From a bacterium (GTDB lineage: Bacteria; DRYD01), in the NCBI GenBank assembly GCA_030549815.1, contig JAUQQQ010000009.1, positions 13,452-77,451 on the forward strand: a stretch of 64,000 nucleotides of DNA, written 5' to 3'. The notes below the pieces were generated by a model that had not been told where the DNA came from, made no database searches, and saw only the letters and a list, made by a program, of their open reading frames with translations. The stretch's first letter is position 1; every line of letters begins with the position of its first letter. Below, in pieces: positions 35,530 to 45,178 of this stretch. The position numbers and the translations under genes are program-made.

Positions 35530-36843
35530 TTATAAAATTGAAATATCCGAAATAAAAATTCCGTATAACTCGTTGAGGTTATTAACACCAGCAGGAAAAG
35601 ATATAGAGTATTTTTGATTTTTTGGATTTTCGAAAAATAATCCACTATTAAAGTTATCAAGATATTTTTTAATTTTTTCAACTTCCACATTAATTTGATT
35701 GGAAATTACGGATCCGGCTCTATTTGTATTTCCATCAACACCATCAGTTGCAAAAGCAAAGAAAATAACCTCTTTTTGTATTTTCATCTCTTTCAATTCC
35801 TTTAGAACAGACAAACAGAGATGTTGTAAGCGTCCTCCAAATCCTTCTTTTATAACTTTTAAATTCGTCTCTCCTCCTAATAAAAACAAAGTATTAGAAA
35901 AATCTATATTAGTTATTATTATTGATTTTATTAGATTTAAAAGATCATTCAAAGAAAGATTAATATGAGAAGAAATTAAACGAGCATTCATTTCATTAGC
36001 TACAAATAATTCATACAATTTTCTTAAAGCAAAGTTATTATCTGCTAAAACAAAATGAAAAACTTGATCTAAATTGGCATTGTTTTTTTCTATATCCTCA
36101 TAAATTTCAAAATTTTTTCTTAATGTTTGATGAATATTATAATGATCGATCAAAGGTTTTAGGATTTCAGAAACAAAGAAAATATCATCACTGGTAATCT
36201 TTTTCAAAAAAGTTATTCCTGAGGAAATTGAGGAAAGGTCATTGAAAGGCACATCAGAAAAAATTAGGGATATTACCTGTGATTTTTTTATGTATTGAAA
36301 AATTTTTCCGCTTTTTACAGAAGAGAAAAACCTCCTTATAGTATTAATTTGATGTATATTAAGGTTTTGAAGAAGAATATACTTATATATTTCAATGGCT
36401 AAATTTGGATTGATTAGGGGATACTCAAAGAGGCTACTTCCTCCCCCACTTATTAGAAAAATAAAAGTGGTATCTTCAGAATCATTTTCAATAAAAAAAT
36501 CAATCATCTTCTTTGTATTTTCTATAGACTGATAAGAAAGATAAGGATGAGTTGAATAAAAAATATCAAAACCATATTCATTATCTACTAAATATTTTAT
36601 GTCTGTAATAATTTTAACTTTTTTAGGATTTTCCAAATTTAGACTATTAAAAATTTCCTCTGCAAAAAGATACGCAACCTTTCCAATAGAAACAACGAAG
36701 ATATTTTTCCTCAATTTTATGTTATTACCAAACAATTTTATCTCATCCTTATCAAAAAATAACGAATTAGAAATTATGTAATTAGGTGTAATAAATTTTG
36801 GAAACTCTTTCTCTATAATTTCTTTGAATTTTTTAATCATCAT
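35530..36843 (-). CDS. Glycerate 2-kinase, MOFRL family
   Basis: 437 residues. VSIGKVAYLFAEE, LISGGGSSLFEYP, TIRRFFSSVKSGK and GGETNLKVIKEGFGGRLQH identify the GckA/TtuD glycerate kinase family. FAFATDGVDGNTNRAG is the C-terminal MOFRL domain motif. It makes 2-phosphoglycerate from glycerate. It looks complete, though shorter than some homologues. It converges with the permease gene. Confidence 0.9.
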   Translation of the reverse strand: MMIKKFKEIIEKEFPKFITPNYIISNSLFFDKDEIKLFGNNIKLRKNIFVVSIGKVAYLFAEEIFNSLNLENPKKVKIITDIKYLVDNEYGFDIFYSTHPYLSYQSIENTKKMIDFFIENDSEDTTFIFLISGGGSSLFEYPLINPNLAIEIYKYILLQNLNIHQINTIRRFFSSVKSGKIFQYIKKSQVISLIFSDVPFNDLSSISSGITFLKKITSDDIFFVSEILKPLIDHYNIHQTLRKNFEIYEDIEKNNANLDQVFHFVLADNNFALRKLYELFVANEMNARLISSHINLSLNDLLNLIKSIIITNIDFSNTLFLLGGETNLKVIKEGFGGRLQHLCLSVLKELKEMKIQKEVIFFAFATDGVDGNTNRAGSVISNQINVEVEKIKKYLDNFNSGLFFENPKNQKYSISFPAGVNNLNELYGIFISDISIL

Positions 36844-37138
36844 TAATATATTTTAACATCATTTGAAACTTTTCTTTCAAATCTAAAAAAATGTATTCAA
36901 AGTGTAGAAAAATTGGTCTAACTTTACTTTGAGATCTTTTTTATCTAATCTTCTGATCAATTCAAAATACATCAATGTTTTCAGCTCTTCTATAACTTTG
37001 TATATGTAAACATAGTATTTTAAAACTTTATATTTTTTGAAATTTCATAATACTTATCAAATTTCTATTGTAATTAAATATTATTATAAAGTAAATTAAC
37101 CTCATTTAATAAAGTTCTTAACAAAACTAAGGTTAGAT
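36844..37138. other. AT-rich intergenic stretch, 295 bases
   Basis: No credible coding frame or tRNA seen. It holds the likely promoter of the glycerate kinase gene and, at its right end, a hairpin (37097-37135) just after the stop of the DUF3137-like gene. Confidence 0.6.
37097..37135 (-). terminator. Possible terminator hairpin after the DUF3137-like genes
   Basis: TAACCT/AGGTTA outer stem with an inner AGTT/AACT stem, three bases past the stop codon on the minus strand, followed by a T-rich but interrupted run (ATTTACTTTATAATA). The stem is AT-rich, so it is weak as a terminator. Confidence 0.35.
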
Positions 37139-37720
37139 TTAACATCTTCTACAAATTTTTTCAAATCTGTTTCCTCTATTTTTTTTAAATAGTTCAAATT
37201 CAAAAAGGTCCTGATTGGAAGACTTAAAAATATAAACAAAATCTTGTTCCTCAAAGTAATTTGAAGTATCCCCTAAATTAGATTCTAATTTAAAATTAGA
37301 TTTAGGAATTTTAAATACCATTCCTCTAAATACAGTATAAGAACGCTTTCCACTTTGATTTCTTAACTCAACCTCAGAAGCCAAAACATCTACACCATTT
37401 ATCCTAAACAGAAAAACATCTTCCTCTATGTATCCACTAAAATCAAAAACTTTTTTCATAATGTCAATGAAATTTTTTCCTTCTGGAAAATAATTGATTA
37501 ATTTAATATCCGCCAAATCAGAAATAGCCAAGTTAAATATCTTTTGCTTAATGAAAAAAGAAAACTTCTTCTTAAAACTTGATCTCAAAATCAAAAATAT
37601 GATAACTATAGAAAAGATTGAAATAATAAAACCAAATATAAAACTACCAAAAATTTCCGTGAATAAGTATTCTTTCCTTAGCTGTTGTAATTGTTGTGCA
37701 ACTACTTGCAATACATCCAT
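37139..37720 (-). CDS. DUF3137-like membrane-anchored protein
   Basis: 193 residues. A short amphipathic N-terminus (VVAQQLQQLRKEYLFTEIFG), then a membrane helix (FIISIFSIVIIFLILR, about 30-46), a basic stop-transfer region, and a beta-rich soluble domain. DVLASEVELRNQSGKRSYTV followed by FRGMVFKIPKSNF resembles, from memory, the core of DUF3137 (EVxL...GK..TVFRGLFF...NK). The protein is shorter than usual for that family. It lies two bases after a paralogue (37723-38366) that needs a frameshift. A third, broken, paralogue is at 9739-10407. The function is unknown. Confidence 0.6.
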   Translation of the reverse strand: MDVLQVVAQQLQQLRKEYLFTEIFGSFIFGFIISIFSIVIIFLILRSSFKKKFSFFIKQKIFNLAISDLADIKLINYFPEGKNFIDIMKKVFDFSGYIEEDVFLFRINGVDVLASEVELRNQSGKRSYTVFRGMVFKIPKSNFKLESNLGDTSNYFEEQDFVYIFKSSNQDLFEFELFKKNRGNRFEKICRRC

Positions 37721-37722
37721 AA

Positions 37723-38366
37723 CTAATATATTATACTGACCAAAAGGTCAAGAAAATTACCTACATTTTCTCTTACATATTCTCTTGTTGGATTTTTAAT
37801 CAAATCAAAGAAAAGGAGTCTATCATCAGTTATTATATACATAACTTTTCTATTTCCTTCCGAAGATATTCGTGTACTATATCCTTTCAGAGGCAATTTT
37901 TTGGATTGTATATTATTAAAGTTAATCGATTTGCTTTCATATATTTTGATTATGGTGCCATTAAAGATTATGTTTTCTTTACGTCTTCCTTTATAATCGC
38001 GCCAAATTTTTTTCAATTCAATTTCAGCAACTACAATGGGAACATCGTCAATAAATAACTCCATTTTTTGTTGATAATATTCATCAAATTCCCAAATTGA
38101 AGAGCAAAAACTATAAAAATCTTTTTCATTACTATCAAATCTGATAAATCTTGCCGAGTGATAAGGTGATCTCATGAATTTTACATTATTAAAAAAAATT
38201 CTTTTTGCTTCCCTATCGTATTGATATTTTTGAGAAAAGAAAAAAAAACAAAAAATTATGGAAAATTCAATAATTATAGCAAGGAATGAAAAAATAATAA
38301 AAAAATAAAAAACCTACGTACATATTTTTTTCTATAACTTTCAAATTCCTTAGCCCATACTAACAT
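37723..38366 (-). CDS. DUF3137-like paralogue requiring a -1 frameshift
   Basis: The ATG at 38366 opens MLVWAKEFESYRKKYVRRFF and would stop after 31 codons. In the -1 frame the reading continues without stop from 38313 to 37726 with a membrane helix (IIFSFLAIIIEFSIIF) and a soluble domain (MELFIDDVPIVVAEIELKK) that looks like its neighbour at 37139-37720. The zero frame contains AT T_TTT_TTA at 38304-38298, a slippery heptamer; slipping there gives a 214-residue protein, close to the paralogue's size. Without slippage only a fragment from ATG 38175 (150 residues, no membrane anchor) is made. Programmed frameshift, transcript slippage, a real indel or a homopolymer error all remain possible. 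Confidence 0.55.
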
Positions 38367-38438
38367 AATATCTAAATTGTCTCTAAAATATAATTCTCTT
38401 ATCAAATTTATAAACCTTTAAAAAAATTGAACATCTTT

Positions 38439-39578
38439 TCACTTTTTCTCAATTTCTTCTGGATATCCAATTAATAGAGTCTCTTCAAAAAAACCATAAG
38501 GATTAATTCTTCTTATCATAAATCTGTAATTTTCAACCTCTTTCTGTAAAAGGGGCTTAATATAAAAAAAATCTTGTGGTACGTGATATATTGAAATTAA
38601 CAATATTGGTCTATGTTCTTTTATTACTTTCAATGCCCCCAGTATCGCATTGTATTCATTACCCTCTATATCAAGCTTTATGCAACCTATCTTCTTGCTT
38701 TCAAAATTTTCTTTGTTATTATGGTAAAAATCATCCAGTGATACCAATTCTATGTTTTCTTCTCCTTTATAATCAATTTTACTACCAGCAATAATAGTAG
38801 AAGCACTACCAGCTTTAAACAATTTTGATCTTCTGTTTTCCTTATCAAGTCCTATTTTAAATACAAGCACCTTATCCAACGAAATATTATTTTTTACAAG
38901 AGTTTGCTGTAAGGATTTGATATTTTCTTCAAGTGGCTCAAAAACCAACACTTTGTAAGGATTAAATTCCATAAACAATACTAAAGAATCCCCTATATAC
39001 CCCCCACCATCAATTATCAATTTATCAAGTAAGAATCCTTTTAAATCAACCTTATCTTCAATGAAATATAAACCCTCTGCAGTCCCAAAAAAATTCCACG
39101 TAGGTACATACGGCAAAACATATTTAGTTTTAATTTTCTCAATCCTTTGATCAAATTTCTTTTGTTCTTCTCTATCCTTTTGATCAAAAATAAAATCCAA
39201 AGCACTTTCCTCAAGAAGGAAATTTTTAGAACCGTATGGTATAAAAAAAAGTATATTTTTTATAATTTTCTTCGCATCTTCCTTACTTCGTTCATCAAGG
39301 TCATCAATCAAATCCTTTAATAATTTTGGAATTAATTCAAAGTTTTGCCATATAAAATCCTTCCACTTATTCACATAAACCCCACCATTATCAAAAAATT
39401 TATACTTTAATTTTTTCTTACCAAACACAGATCTTATAGCTAAACCAATAAATTTCTTATCAATCATCCCAAAAAACAAAAAATAACCCAATTCCATCAA
39501 TAAATTATAAATTATCTTTTTAAATAAATAGTAAAAATCCCTTATTACTCTCATACAAAATATAATTCTAATTTGCAA
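38439..39578 (-). CDS. FkbM-family methyltransferase
   Basis: 379 residues. The N-terminal 150 residues are Lys-rich and of unknown type. From about residue 185 a SAM-binding Rossmann fold begins: LIIDGGGYIGDSLVLF (motif I), VLVFEPLEENI (acidic loop), VSLDDFY and GCIKLDIEGNEYNAILGA, the FkbM pattern. Such enzymes O-methylate sugars on glycans or antibiotics. It lies next to, and divergent from, the galactofuranose/glycosyltransferase genes, so a glycan substrate is likely. Confidence 0.87.
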   Translation of the reverse strand: MQIRIIFCMRVIRDFYYLFKKIIYNLLMELGYFLFFGMIDKKFIGLAIRSVFGKKKLKYKFFDNGGVYVNKWKDFIWQNFELIPKLLKDLIDDLDERSKEDAKKIIKNILFFIPYGSKNFLLEESALDFIFDQKDREEQKKFDQRIEKIKTKYVLPYVPTWNFFGTAEGLYFIEDKVDLKGFLLDKLIIDGGGYIGDSLVLFMEFNPYKVLVFEPLEENIKSLQQTLVKNNISLDKVLVFKIGLDKENRRSKLFKAGSASTIIAGSKIDYKGEENIELVSLDDFYHNNKENFESKKIGCIKLDIEGNEYNAILGALKVIKEHRPILLISIYHVPQDFFYIKPLLQKEVENYRFMIRRINPYGFFEETLLIGYPEEIEKK

Positions 39579-39643
39579 TTCCTTATTCCTTTAATTTCCC
39601 TCAAAAGAGGAAAGAAAATAGAGGAAATAGAAATTAAATCATT

Positions 39644-41056
39644 GTGAGAGTATTACACATAGGGTGGGGATTCTATCCCTGGCGCGCTGGTGGATTAATA
39701 GAATACACAGAAAGTCTAATGAAAAAACAAGTACAACAAGGATACAAAGTAGCATACTTTTGCTCAGGAAGAATTTACCCTTTCATCAAAAAAACATCTA
39801 TAAAAAAATGGAAAAAAAATAACTATGAAATTTTTGAAATCATTAACCCTACCATCTACCATGGAGGAGACGAAGGAACACTATTTGACATAGAATCAGA
39901 AACAATCGAAAAACTCTTTCAAAAAGTACTATTTCAATTCAAACCTAACGTAATCCACATCCAAGAATTGGCAGGGCTACCATCCTCCCTAATCGACATT
40001 ATTTACAATAACAATATACCATGCGTAATGACACTACACGATTACTTCCTACTATGCCCTACCCTAAAATTACTTGACTACAATTACCAAAATTGCCTTG
40101 AATACCACATAGAAAACAAATGTCCAAATTGCATAAAATCAACCCCAAACAACAATAAAAAATTACTGATGATTAAAACACTACATCACGACTTCAAACC
40201 ATTAATAAACATTTTACCAAACTCTATTAAAAATTTTTTTAGAGAAATATTCCTAACTCTAAGAAAAAATTTTTTATATAAAAACCAAAATACACCAAAA
40301 AAAACAGTTATTGAAAACAATGAAAATTACTTTCAAAAACGCAGAGAAATAAATATTGAAAGACTAAAAAAAATAGATCTATTAATTGCACAATCAAAAA
40401 GACTAGAAGAAATATACAAACACTTTGTCCCCAATTTATCAATAAAAACAGTAAATTCTCCCGCAGAACATATAGAGAAAATAAAACCAAAACACATAAA
40501 CTGTAAAATTCCAGTAAAATTTGGAACTCTAAACGGTATGGCAAGCATCCAAAAAGGAGCTTACTTACTACTTGATACAATAAACATACTTCAAAAATTA
40601 CAAGATAAATTCGAACTGCATATATTTGGGGCTATATTGCCTACCGCTTATGAGAAAATTAAAAATTACAAAAACATATTCTACCATGGCAAATACAAAA
40701 TAGAAGAATTAAACAATATTCTTGAAAATATAAATGTTGGTATAATTCCATCAATATGGGAAGAAGCTTATGGATACGTAGGATTGGAGTTTTTATCTAA
40801 AGGAATACCCATTATAAGTAACAACAAAGGAGGAATAACAGAATATACAATTGAAAACCTAACAGGATGGGTAAACAAAAGCTCATCCGCCCAAGAATTA
40901 GCTCAAATAATGGAAAACATAATCAACAATCCTGAAATCGTAAACGAACTAAACCAAAAAATTATTAAAAACCGAGACAAAATTATAAAAACCATGGATC
41001 AACATCTTCAAGAAATTCATCAAGTCTACACAGAACTTATAAATAACAAAAAATAA
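39644..41056 (+). CDS. GT4-like glycosyltransferase
   Basis: 470 residues from a GTG start at 39644. The N-terminal HIGWGFYPWRAGGLIEYTES is a GT-B acceptor-domain start, and the C-terminal EEAYGYVGLEFLSKGIPIIS with NNKGGITEYT is the GT4 E-x7-E donor site. CPTLKLLDYNYQNCLEY plus NKCPNCI near residues 143-165 form a Cys-rich insert found in some GT4 enzymes. It heads a three-gene plus-strand operon with UDP-galactopyranose mutase and a GT2 enzyme. Confidence 0.87.
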   Translation: MRVLHIGWGFYPWRAGGLIEYTESLMKKQVQQGYKVAYFCSGRIYPFIKKTSIKKWKKNNYEIFEIINPTIYHGGDEGTLFDIESETIEKLFQKVLFQFKPNVIHIQELAGLPSSLIDIIYNNNIPCVMTLHDYFLLCPTLKLLDYNYQNCLEYHIENKCPNCIKSTPNNNKKLLMIKTLHHDFKPLINILPNSIKNFFREIFLTLRKNFLYKNQNTPKKTVIENNENYFQKRREINIERLKKIDLLIAQSKRLEEIYKHFVPNLSIKTVNSPAEHIEKIKPKHINCKIPVKFGTLNGMASIQKGAYLLLDTINILQKLQDKFELHIFGAILPTAYEKIKNYKNIFYHGKYKIEELNNILENINVGIIPSIWEEAYGYVGLEFLSKGIPIISNNKGGITEYTIENLTGWVNKSSSAQELAQIMENIINNPEIVNELNQKIIKNRDKIIKTMDQHLQEIHQVYTELINNKK

Positions 41057-41059
41057 AAT

Positions 41060-42205
41060 ATGTTTGATTATATCGTTGTAGGTGCAGGTTTCGCAGGATC
41101 CACAGTAGCAGAAAGAATAGCTAATAAACTGAAAAAACAAGTACTAATTATCGATAAAAGAAACCATATAGGAGGAAATTGTTTTGATTACCGAAACGAA
41201 ACAGGTATAATAATCCATAAATACGGACCCCACCTATTTCATACAGACGATAAAAATGTCGTAGAATACCTCTCAAATTTCACAGATTGGCACATATACA
41301 AACACAAAGTATTAGCCTTAGTAGAAGGAAAAAAAATACATATCCCATTCAATTTTGAAAGCTTAGAAAAACTATTCCCTCACCACCTCTCAATAAAACT
41401 TCAAGAAAAACTATTACAATATTTCAAATACGGTTCAAGAATATCAGTATTGGACCTAAAAAAACATAACGATCCAGATATAAATTTCTTAGGCAATTTC
41501 CTATATGAAAAAATCTACCTAAATTACACGGCTAAACAATGGGGTAAAAAACCGGATGAAATAAGTGAAGAAGTAATATCAAGAGTTAAAGTAATAATAG
41601 GCAAAAATGAAGGATATTTCGATGATAAATACCAAATGGTACCCCTTAACGGATATTCCCAAATCTTCCAAAATATGCTTCAAAATAAATACATAAAAAT
41701 ATTACTTAACACAGACTTTAAAGAAATCATCAAAATAGATATAGAAAATACAAAAATATACTTCCTTAATCAAGAATTCAAAGGAAAATTAATATTTACG
41801 GGAATGATAGATGAACTCTTCGAATACCGTTTCGGTAAATTACCCTATCGAAGCCTCAAATTCCATTTCAAAACCTTAGATCAAGAATACTTCCAAGAAG
41901 TCGCAACCATCAATTATCCAAATAATTATGATTTCACAAGAATAACTGAATTCAAACACATTCATCCTCTACAAACACCAAAAACAACCATAGTTTTCGA
42001 ATATCCAGAAGACTATGAAATTGGTAAAATACCGTACTATCCCGTATTTACCCAAGAAAGCACTAATATCTACCAAAAATATCTGTATTTATCACAAAAA
42101 TTTAATAACTTAATATTAGTAGGAAGATTGGCAGAATTTAAATACTACGACATGGATGACATCGTAAAAAGAGCATTAGAAATATTTGAAGAAAAAATAA
42201 AATGA
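41060..42205 (+). CDS. glf: UDP-galactopyranose mutase
   Basis: 381 residues, normal length. The FAD-binding GxGxxG is DYIVVGAGFAGSTVAERI at the N-terminus; DKRNHIGGNCFDY and HKYGPHLFHTDD are UGM signatures, and the C-terminal LVGRLAEFKYYDMDDIVKRA closes the FAD site. It converts UDP-galactopyranose to UDP-galactofuranose. It begins three bases after the GT4 gene and overlaps the following GT2 gene by four bases. Confidence 0.95.
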   Translation: MFDYIVVGAGFAGSTVAERIANKLKKQVLIIDKRNHIGGNCFDYRNETGIIIHKYGPHLFHTDDKNVVEYLSNFTDWHIYKHKVLALVEGKKIHIPFNFESLEKLFPHHLSIKLQEKLLQYFKYGSRISVLDLKKHNDPDINFLGNFLYEKIYLNYTAKQWGKKPDEISEEVISRVKVIIGKNEGYFDDKYQMVPLNGYSQIFQNMLQNKYIKILLNTDFKEIIKIDIENTKIYFLNQEFKGKLIFTGMIDELFEYRFGKLPYRSLKFHFKTLDQEYFQEVATINYPNNYDFTRITEFKHIHPLQTPKTTIVFEYPEDYEIGKIPYYPVFTQESTNIYQKYLYLSQKFNNLILVGRLAEFKYYDMDDIVKRALEIFEEKIK

Positions 42206-43161
42206 ATAAAAACTCAATTTGCGCTATCATCACAACATTTAATAGAAAAAACAAATTAATTGAATGCATACAATCAATAATTAATCAAACATATAAACCT
42301 GATTGTTTACTGATCATCGATAATTTCTCAACTGATGGAACAGAAAAACTAATAAGTGAAATAGAAAATGAAATAAGAAAAAGCATAAAATTAATATACA
42401 AGAGATTATCTGAGAATACAGGGGGAGCAGGAGGATTCCACTACGGAATAAAAGAAGCATACGAACAAGGCTTCGAATTCTTCTGGGTAATGGACGATGA
42501 TGGGAAACCCGACAAAAACTGCTTAGAAAAATTAATACAATACAAAGATAAAGCTGATATAATCGGACCCCTTGTATTAAATCCAGATAACGTAGAAGAA
42601 TTAACATTCGGCATAGGAAAAAATTTCTCATTCCAAAACCTAAAAAGAATACTAAAACAACCTAAACAATCTTACAAAACAGTTAAAGAAATAAAACAAG
42701 ATAATCCAGAAGGAATAGTATACAATTCAGCAAACCTATTTAATGGAATTTTAATATCAAGAAAAGTAGTAGAAAAAATCAGCTTGCCAATGAAAGAATT
42801 ATTCATATGGGGAGATGAAACTGAATACCTATTCAGAGCACTAAAAAACAACATAAAAGTTATAACAGTTATTGACGCCCTCTTTTATCACCCAAAAAGA
42901 AAAGAAGAAGAAATAACTAAATTATTCGGCAAATATGTAATATTTGAAAAAGTAAGCAAACTACAAAAATACTGCTATTTCAGAAATATGGCTTACATAG
43001 GTAAAAAATATTCACTACCCTTTTTTATTAGACATTTTTTTAAATACACCCTATTTTATATTTTTAATATAAGGTTTTCAGATTTTCTTTTTTTTCTTTC
43101 ATCTACAATCGATGGATTCTTAGAAAGATGGGGTAAGGAAAAAAGATACTTAAAGAGTTAG
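42202..43161 (+). CDS. GT2 glycosyltransferase, galactofuranosyltransferase-like
   Basis: 319 residues. GT-A fold: AIITTFNRKNKLIECIQSI and IIDNFSTDGTE at the N-terminus, NTGGAGGFHYGIKEA, and WVMDDDGKPD as the metal-binding DDD motif. GGAGGF followed by DDD resembles GlfT-type enzymes. The C-terminus ends DGFLERWGKEKRY, a tail shared with the two minus-strand paralogues. It overlaps glf by ATGA, which makes UDP-galactofuranose the natural donor. Its stop overlaps the stop of the convergent GT2 gene in the four bases TTAG. Confidence 0.87.
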   Translation: MNKNSICAIITTFNRKNKLIECIQSIINQTYKPDCLLIIDNFSTDGTEKLISEIENEIRKSIKLIYKRLSENTGGAGGFHYGIKEAYEQGFEFFWVMDDDGKPDKNCLEKLIQYKDKADIIGPLVLNPDNVEELTFGIGKNFSFQNLKRILKQPKQSYKTVKEIKQDNPEGIVYNSANLFNGILISRKVVEKISLPMKELFIWGDETEYLFRALKNNIKVITVIDALFYHPKRKEEEITKLFGKYVIFEKVSKLQKYCYFRNMAYIGKKYSLPFFIRHFFKYTLFYIFNIRFSDFLFFLSSTIDGFLERWGKEKRYLKS

Positions 43162-44150
43162 ACAGCTTCAATAAACTTTTTTTCTTTTCCCCACCGCCCT
43201 AAAATACCATCCAAAACTGCTTCTATATACAAACCTAAATACGTTGGTTTATAAAACAAGTAAAAAAATGTGTACTTTATTAAACTATTTATAAATGAAA
43301 ACGGATTATAACGCAAGAAAACATAACTTTCATTCCTATGCAAACAATATCTTCGGATTAAACTTTGTGGGTCAGCAATTGTTAAAAATCCCAAAATTTT
43401 CCTCACATCTTCTTGACGCGTTAAAGGATGATAAACTACAGCATCCACAACAGTTAATATAGTAAATCCATTGAGAAAAGCTCTGGCTCGGTACTCAAAT
43501 TCCTCAAGATAGAAAAAAAATTCACTCCTTGGAAACCCAATTTTCTCTACAAGTTTCCTTGATAACAACGTCCCATTCCAGGGAGTAGAGGCATCAAAAA
43601 AAACCCCACCCTTACTAACCTCCCTTAATTCACTTAAATAATAATACCTTTTCTTATCAACAGCAACAAACTTTCCAAAAACTCTTTTTATTTTTCGTAC
43701 ATAAAAAACCAGCCTATCAGGATCATCTATACTAACAACAACAGAATCCAGATAATCCCCCTTATCAACGTGCTTGATTAAATTTTCAAGACAAGTTGGA
43801 GAAGGGTATCCATCGTCATCGAGTGTCCAAAACCAATCAAAACCCATTTCAAAAAGCCTCCTCATTCCATAACCATATCCCCCTCCAACACCAGTATTAT
43901 AAGGCATCCTAATATAGATAAAGTCGATAGAACCAACCTTTTTAGAAAACTCTAAAACATCTTCACTATTTTCATTAACAAAAGCATCAATATATCCTTT
44001 CTCACTTAACAACACAGGTGTCCCATCTGACGAAGCATTATCAACAACGCATAAACAATCAACAGGATAACTCTGCTTGAAAACATATTCAATACACCTA
44101 ACCAATAAATCTTTTCTGTTGTAAGTATTTATAATCGCACCTATTTTCAT
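43158..44150 (-). CDS. GT2 glycosyltransferase paralogue
   Basis: 330 residues. AIINTYNRKDLLVRCIEYVF, VVDNASSDGTPVLL, NTGVGGGYGYGMRRLFEMG and FWTLDDDGYPSP give the same GT-A layout as 42202-43161. The loop has GVGGGY where its paralogues have GGAGGF, which may change acceptor choice. The tail DGILGRWGKEKKF matches 44147-45178 nearly base for base, so the two arose by a fairly recent tandem duplication. It overlaps the upstream paralogue by four bases. Confidence 0.88.
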   Translation of the reverse strand: MKIGAIINTYNRKDLLVRCIEYVFKQSYPVDCLCVVDNASSDGTPVLLSEKGYIDAFVNENSEDVLEFSKKVGSIDFIYIRMPYNTGVGGGYGYGMRRLFEMGFDWFWTLDDDGYPSPTCLENLIKHVDKGDYLDSVVVSIDDPDRLVFYVRKIKRVFGKFVAVDKKRYYYLSELREVSKGGVFFDASTPWNGTLLSRKLVEKIGFPRSEFFFYLEEFEYRARAFLNGFTILTVVDAVVYHPLTRQEDVRKILGFLTIADPQSLIRRYCLHRNESYVFLRYNPFSFINSLIKYTFFYLFYKPTYLGLYIEAVLDGILGRWGKEKKFIEAV

Positions 44151-45178
44151 TTTTTATCGTTTAATAAACTTTGTTTAATAAACTTTTTTTCTTTTCCCCA
44201 ACGTCCTAAAATACCATCCAAAACGGCTTCCATATACAAACCCAAATACCTCGGCTTATAAAACAAATAAAAAAACGCGTACTTTATTAAATTTTTAACT
44301 AAAGCTCGCCTATTGTACTTAAGTAGCATATGAGTCTCATTCCTATGAATACAGTATCTCCTTAAATCTGTAGCATCATCTATTACGGGATATCTATTAA
44401 ATAACCTTCTTATAACCTTTTTTTCGGGAGGATGATAGAAAACAGCATCAAGTATAACCAATAATTTAAAACCAGCTAAAATAGCTCTATACATATATTC
44501 AACTTCATCATACCATGTAAAAAATTCCTTAATAGGAAACCCTATACGAGAAACCAATTTTCTGGAAATTAAAGTTCCGTTGAATGGAATAGCTGCATCA
44601 TAGAAAATGCCATTTTTACTTTCCCTTTTCAAATCTTCTAAAGTATCTATAATTCTATTTTCACTTCTTATATACCTTTTATTCCAAATAAAGAGTTCTC
44701 TACAAGAAAAAGCTAATCTTTTACTATCTTCGGTACTAACAACAACAGCATTCAAAAAATCACCTTTATCCTTATGTTTCATCAAATTTTCGAGACAGTT
44801 AGGAGAGGGAAAACCGTCATCATCCATCAGCCATATCCAATCACACCCTGCCTCGTATGACCTTTTTATTCCTTCGTAAAATCCACCCGCTCCCCCAGTA
44901 TTCTCATTCATCCTAACATATCTTATTTCTAATTCCCTATCCTGGATTTTTATTTTTTTAACAACTTCAACTGGTTGATTATCAACAACTGGTATATCAT
45001 CTATATAACCTTTTTCTTTTAGTAATTCCGGGCTACCATCGGTAGAAAAGTTATCTATAACATAAACAACATCAGGCAAATAAGTTTGATTAATAACTTT
45101 TTCTAAACAATTAATCAAAGAAAATTTACGATTATAAGTGACTATAACAGTTCCGACTTTATCATTCACAGATCTCAT
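44147..45178 (-). CDS. GT2 glycosyltransferase paralogue
   Basis: 343 residues. TVIVTYNRKFSLINCLEKVI, VIDNFSTDGSPELL, NTGGAGGFYEGIKRS and WIWLMDDDGFPSP identify it as a third GlfT-like GT2 enzyme. The catalytic-base region HPPEKKVIRR follows. The C-terminus (DGILGRWGKEKKF) is shared with the other two. It starts inside the last 17 bases of the ymdB-like gene and overlaps the next GT2 gene by four bases. Confidence 0.88.
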   Translation of the reverse strand: MRSVNDKVGTVIVTYNRKFSLINCLEKVINQTYLPDVVYVIDNFSTDGSPELLKEKGYIDDIPVVDNQPVEVVKKIKIQDRELEIRYVRMNENTGGAGGFYEGIKRSYEAGCDWIWLMDDDGFPSPNCLENLMKHKDKGDFLNAVVVSTEDSKRLAFSCRELFIWNKRYIRSENRIIDTLEDLKRESKNGIFYDAAIPFNGTLISRKLVSRIGFPIKEFFTWYDEVEYMYRAILAGFKLLVILDAVFYHPPEKKVIRRLFNRYPVIDDATDLRRYCIHRNETHMLLKYNRRALVKNLIKYAFFYLFYKPRYLGLYMEAVLDGILGRWGKEKKFIKQSLLNDKK

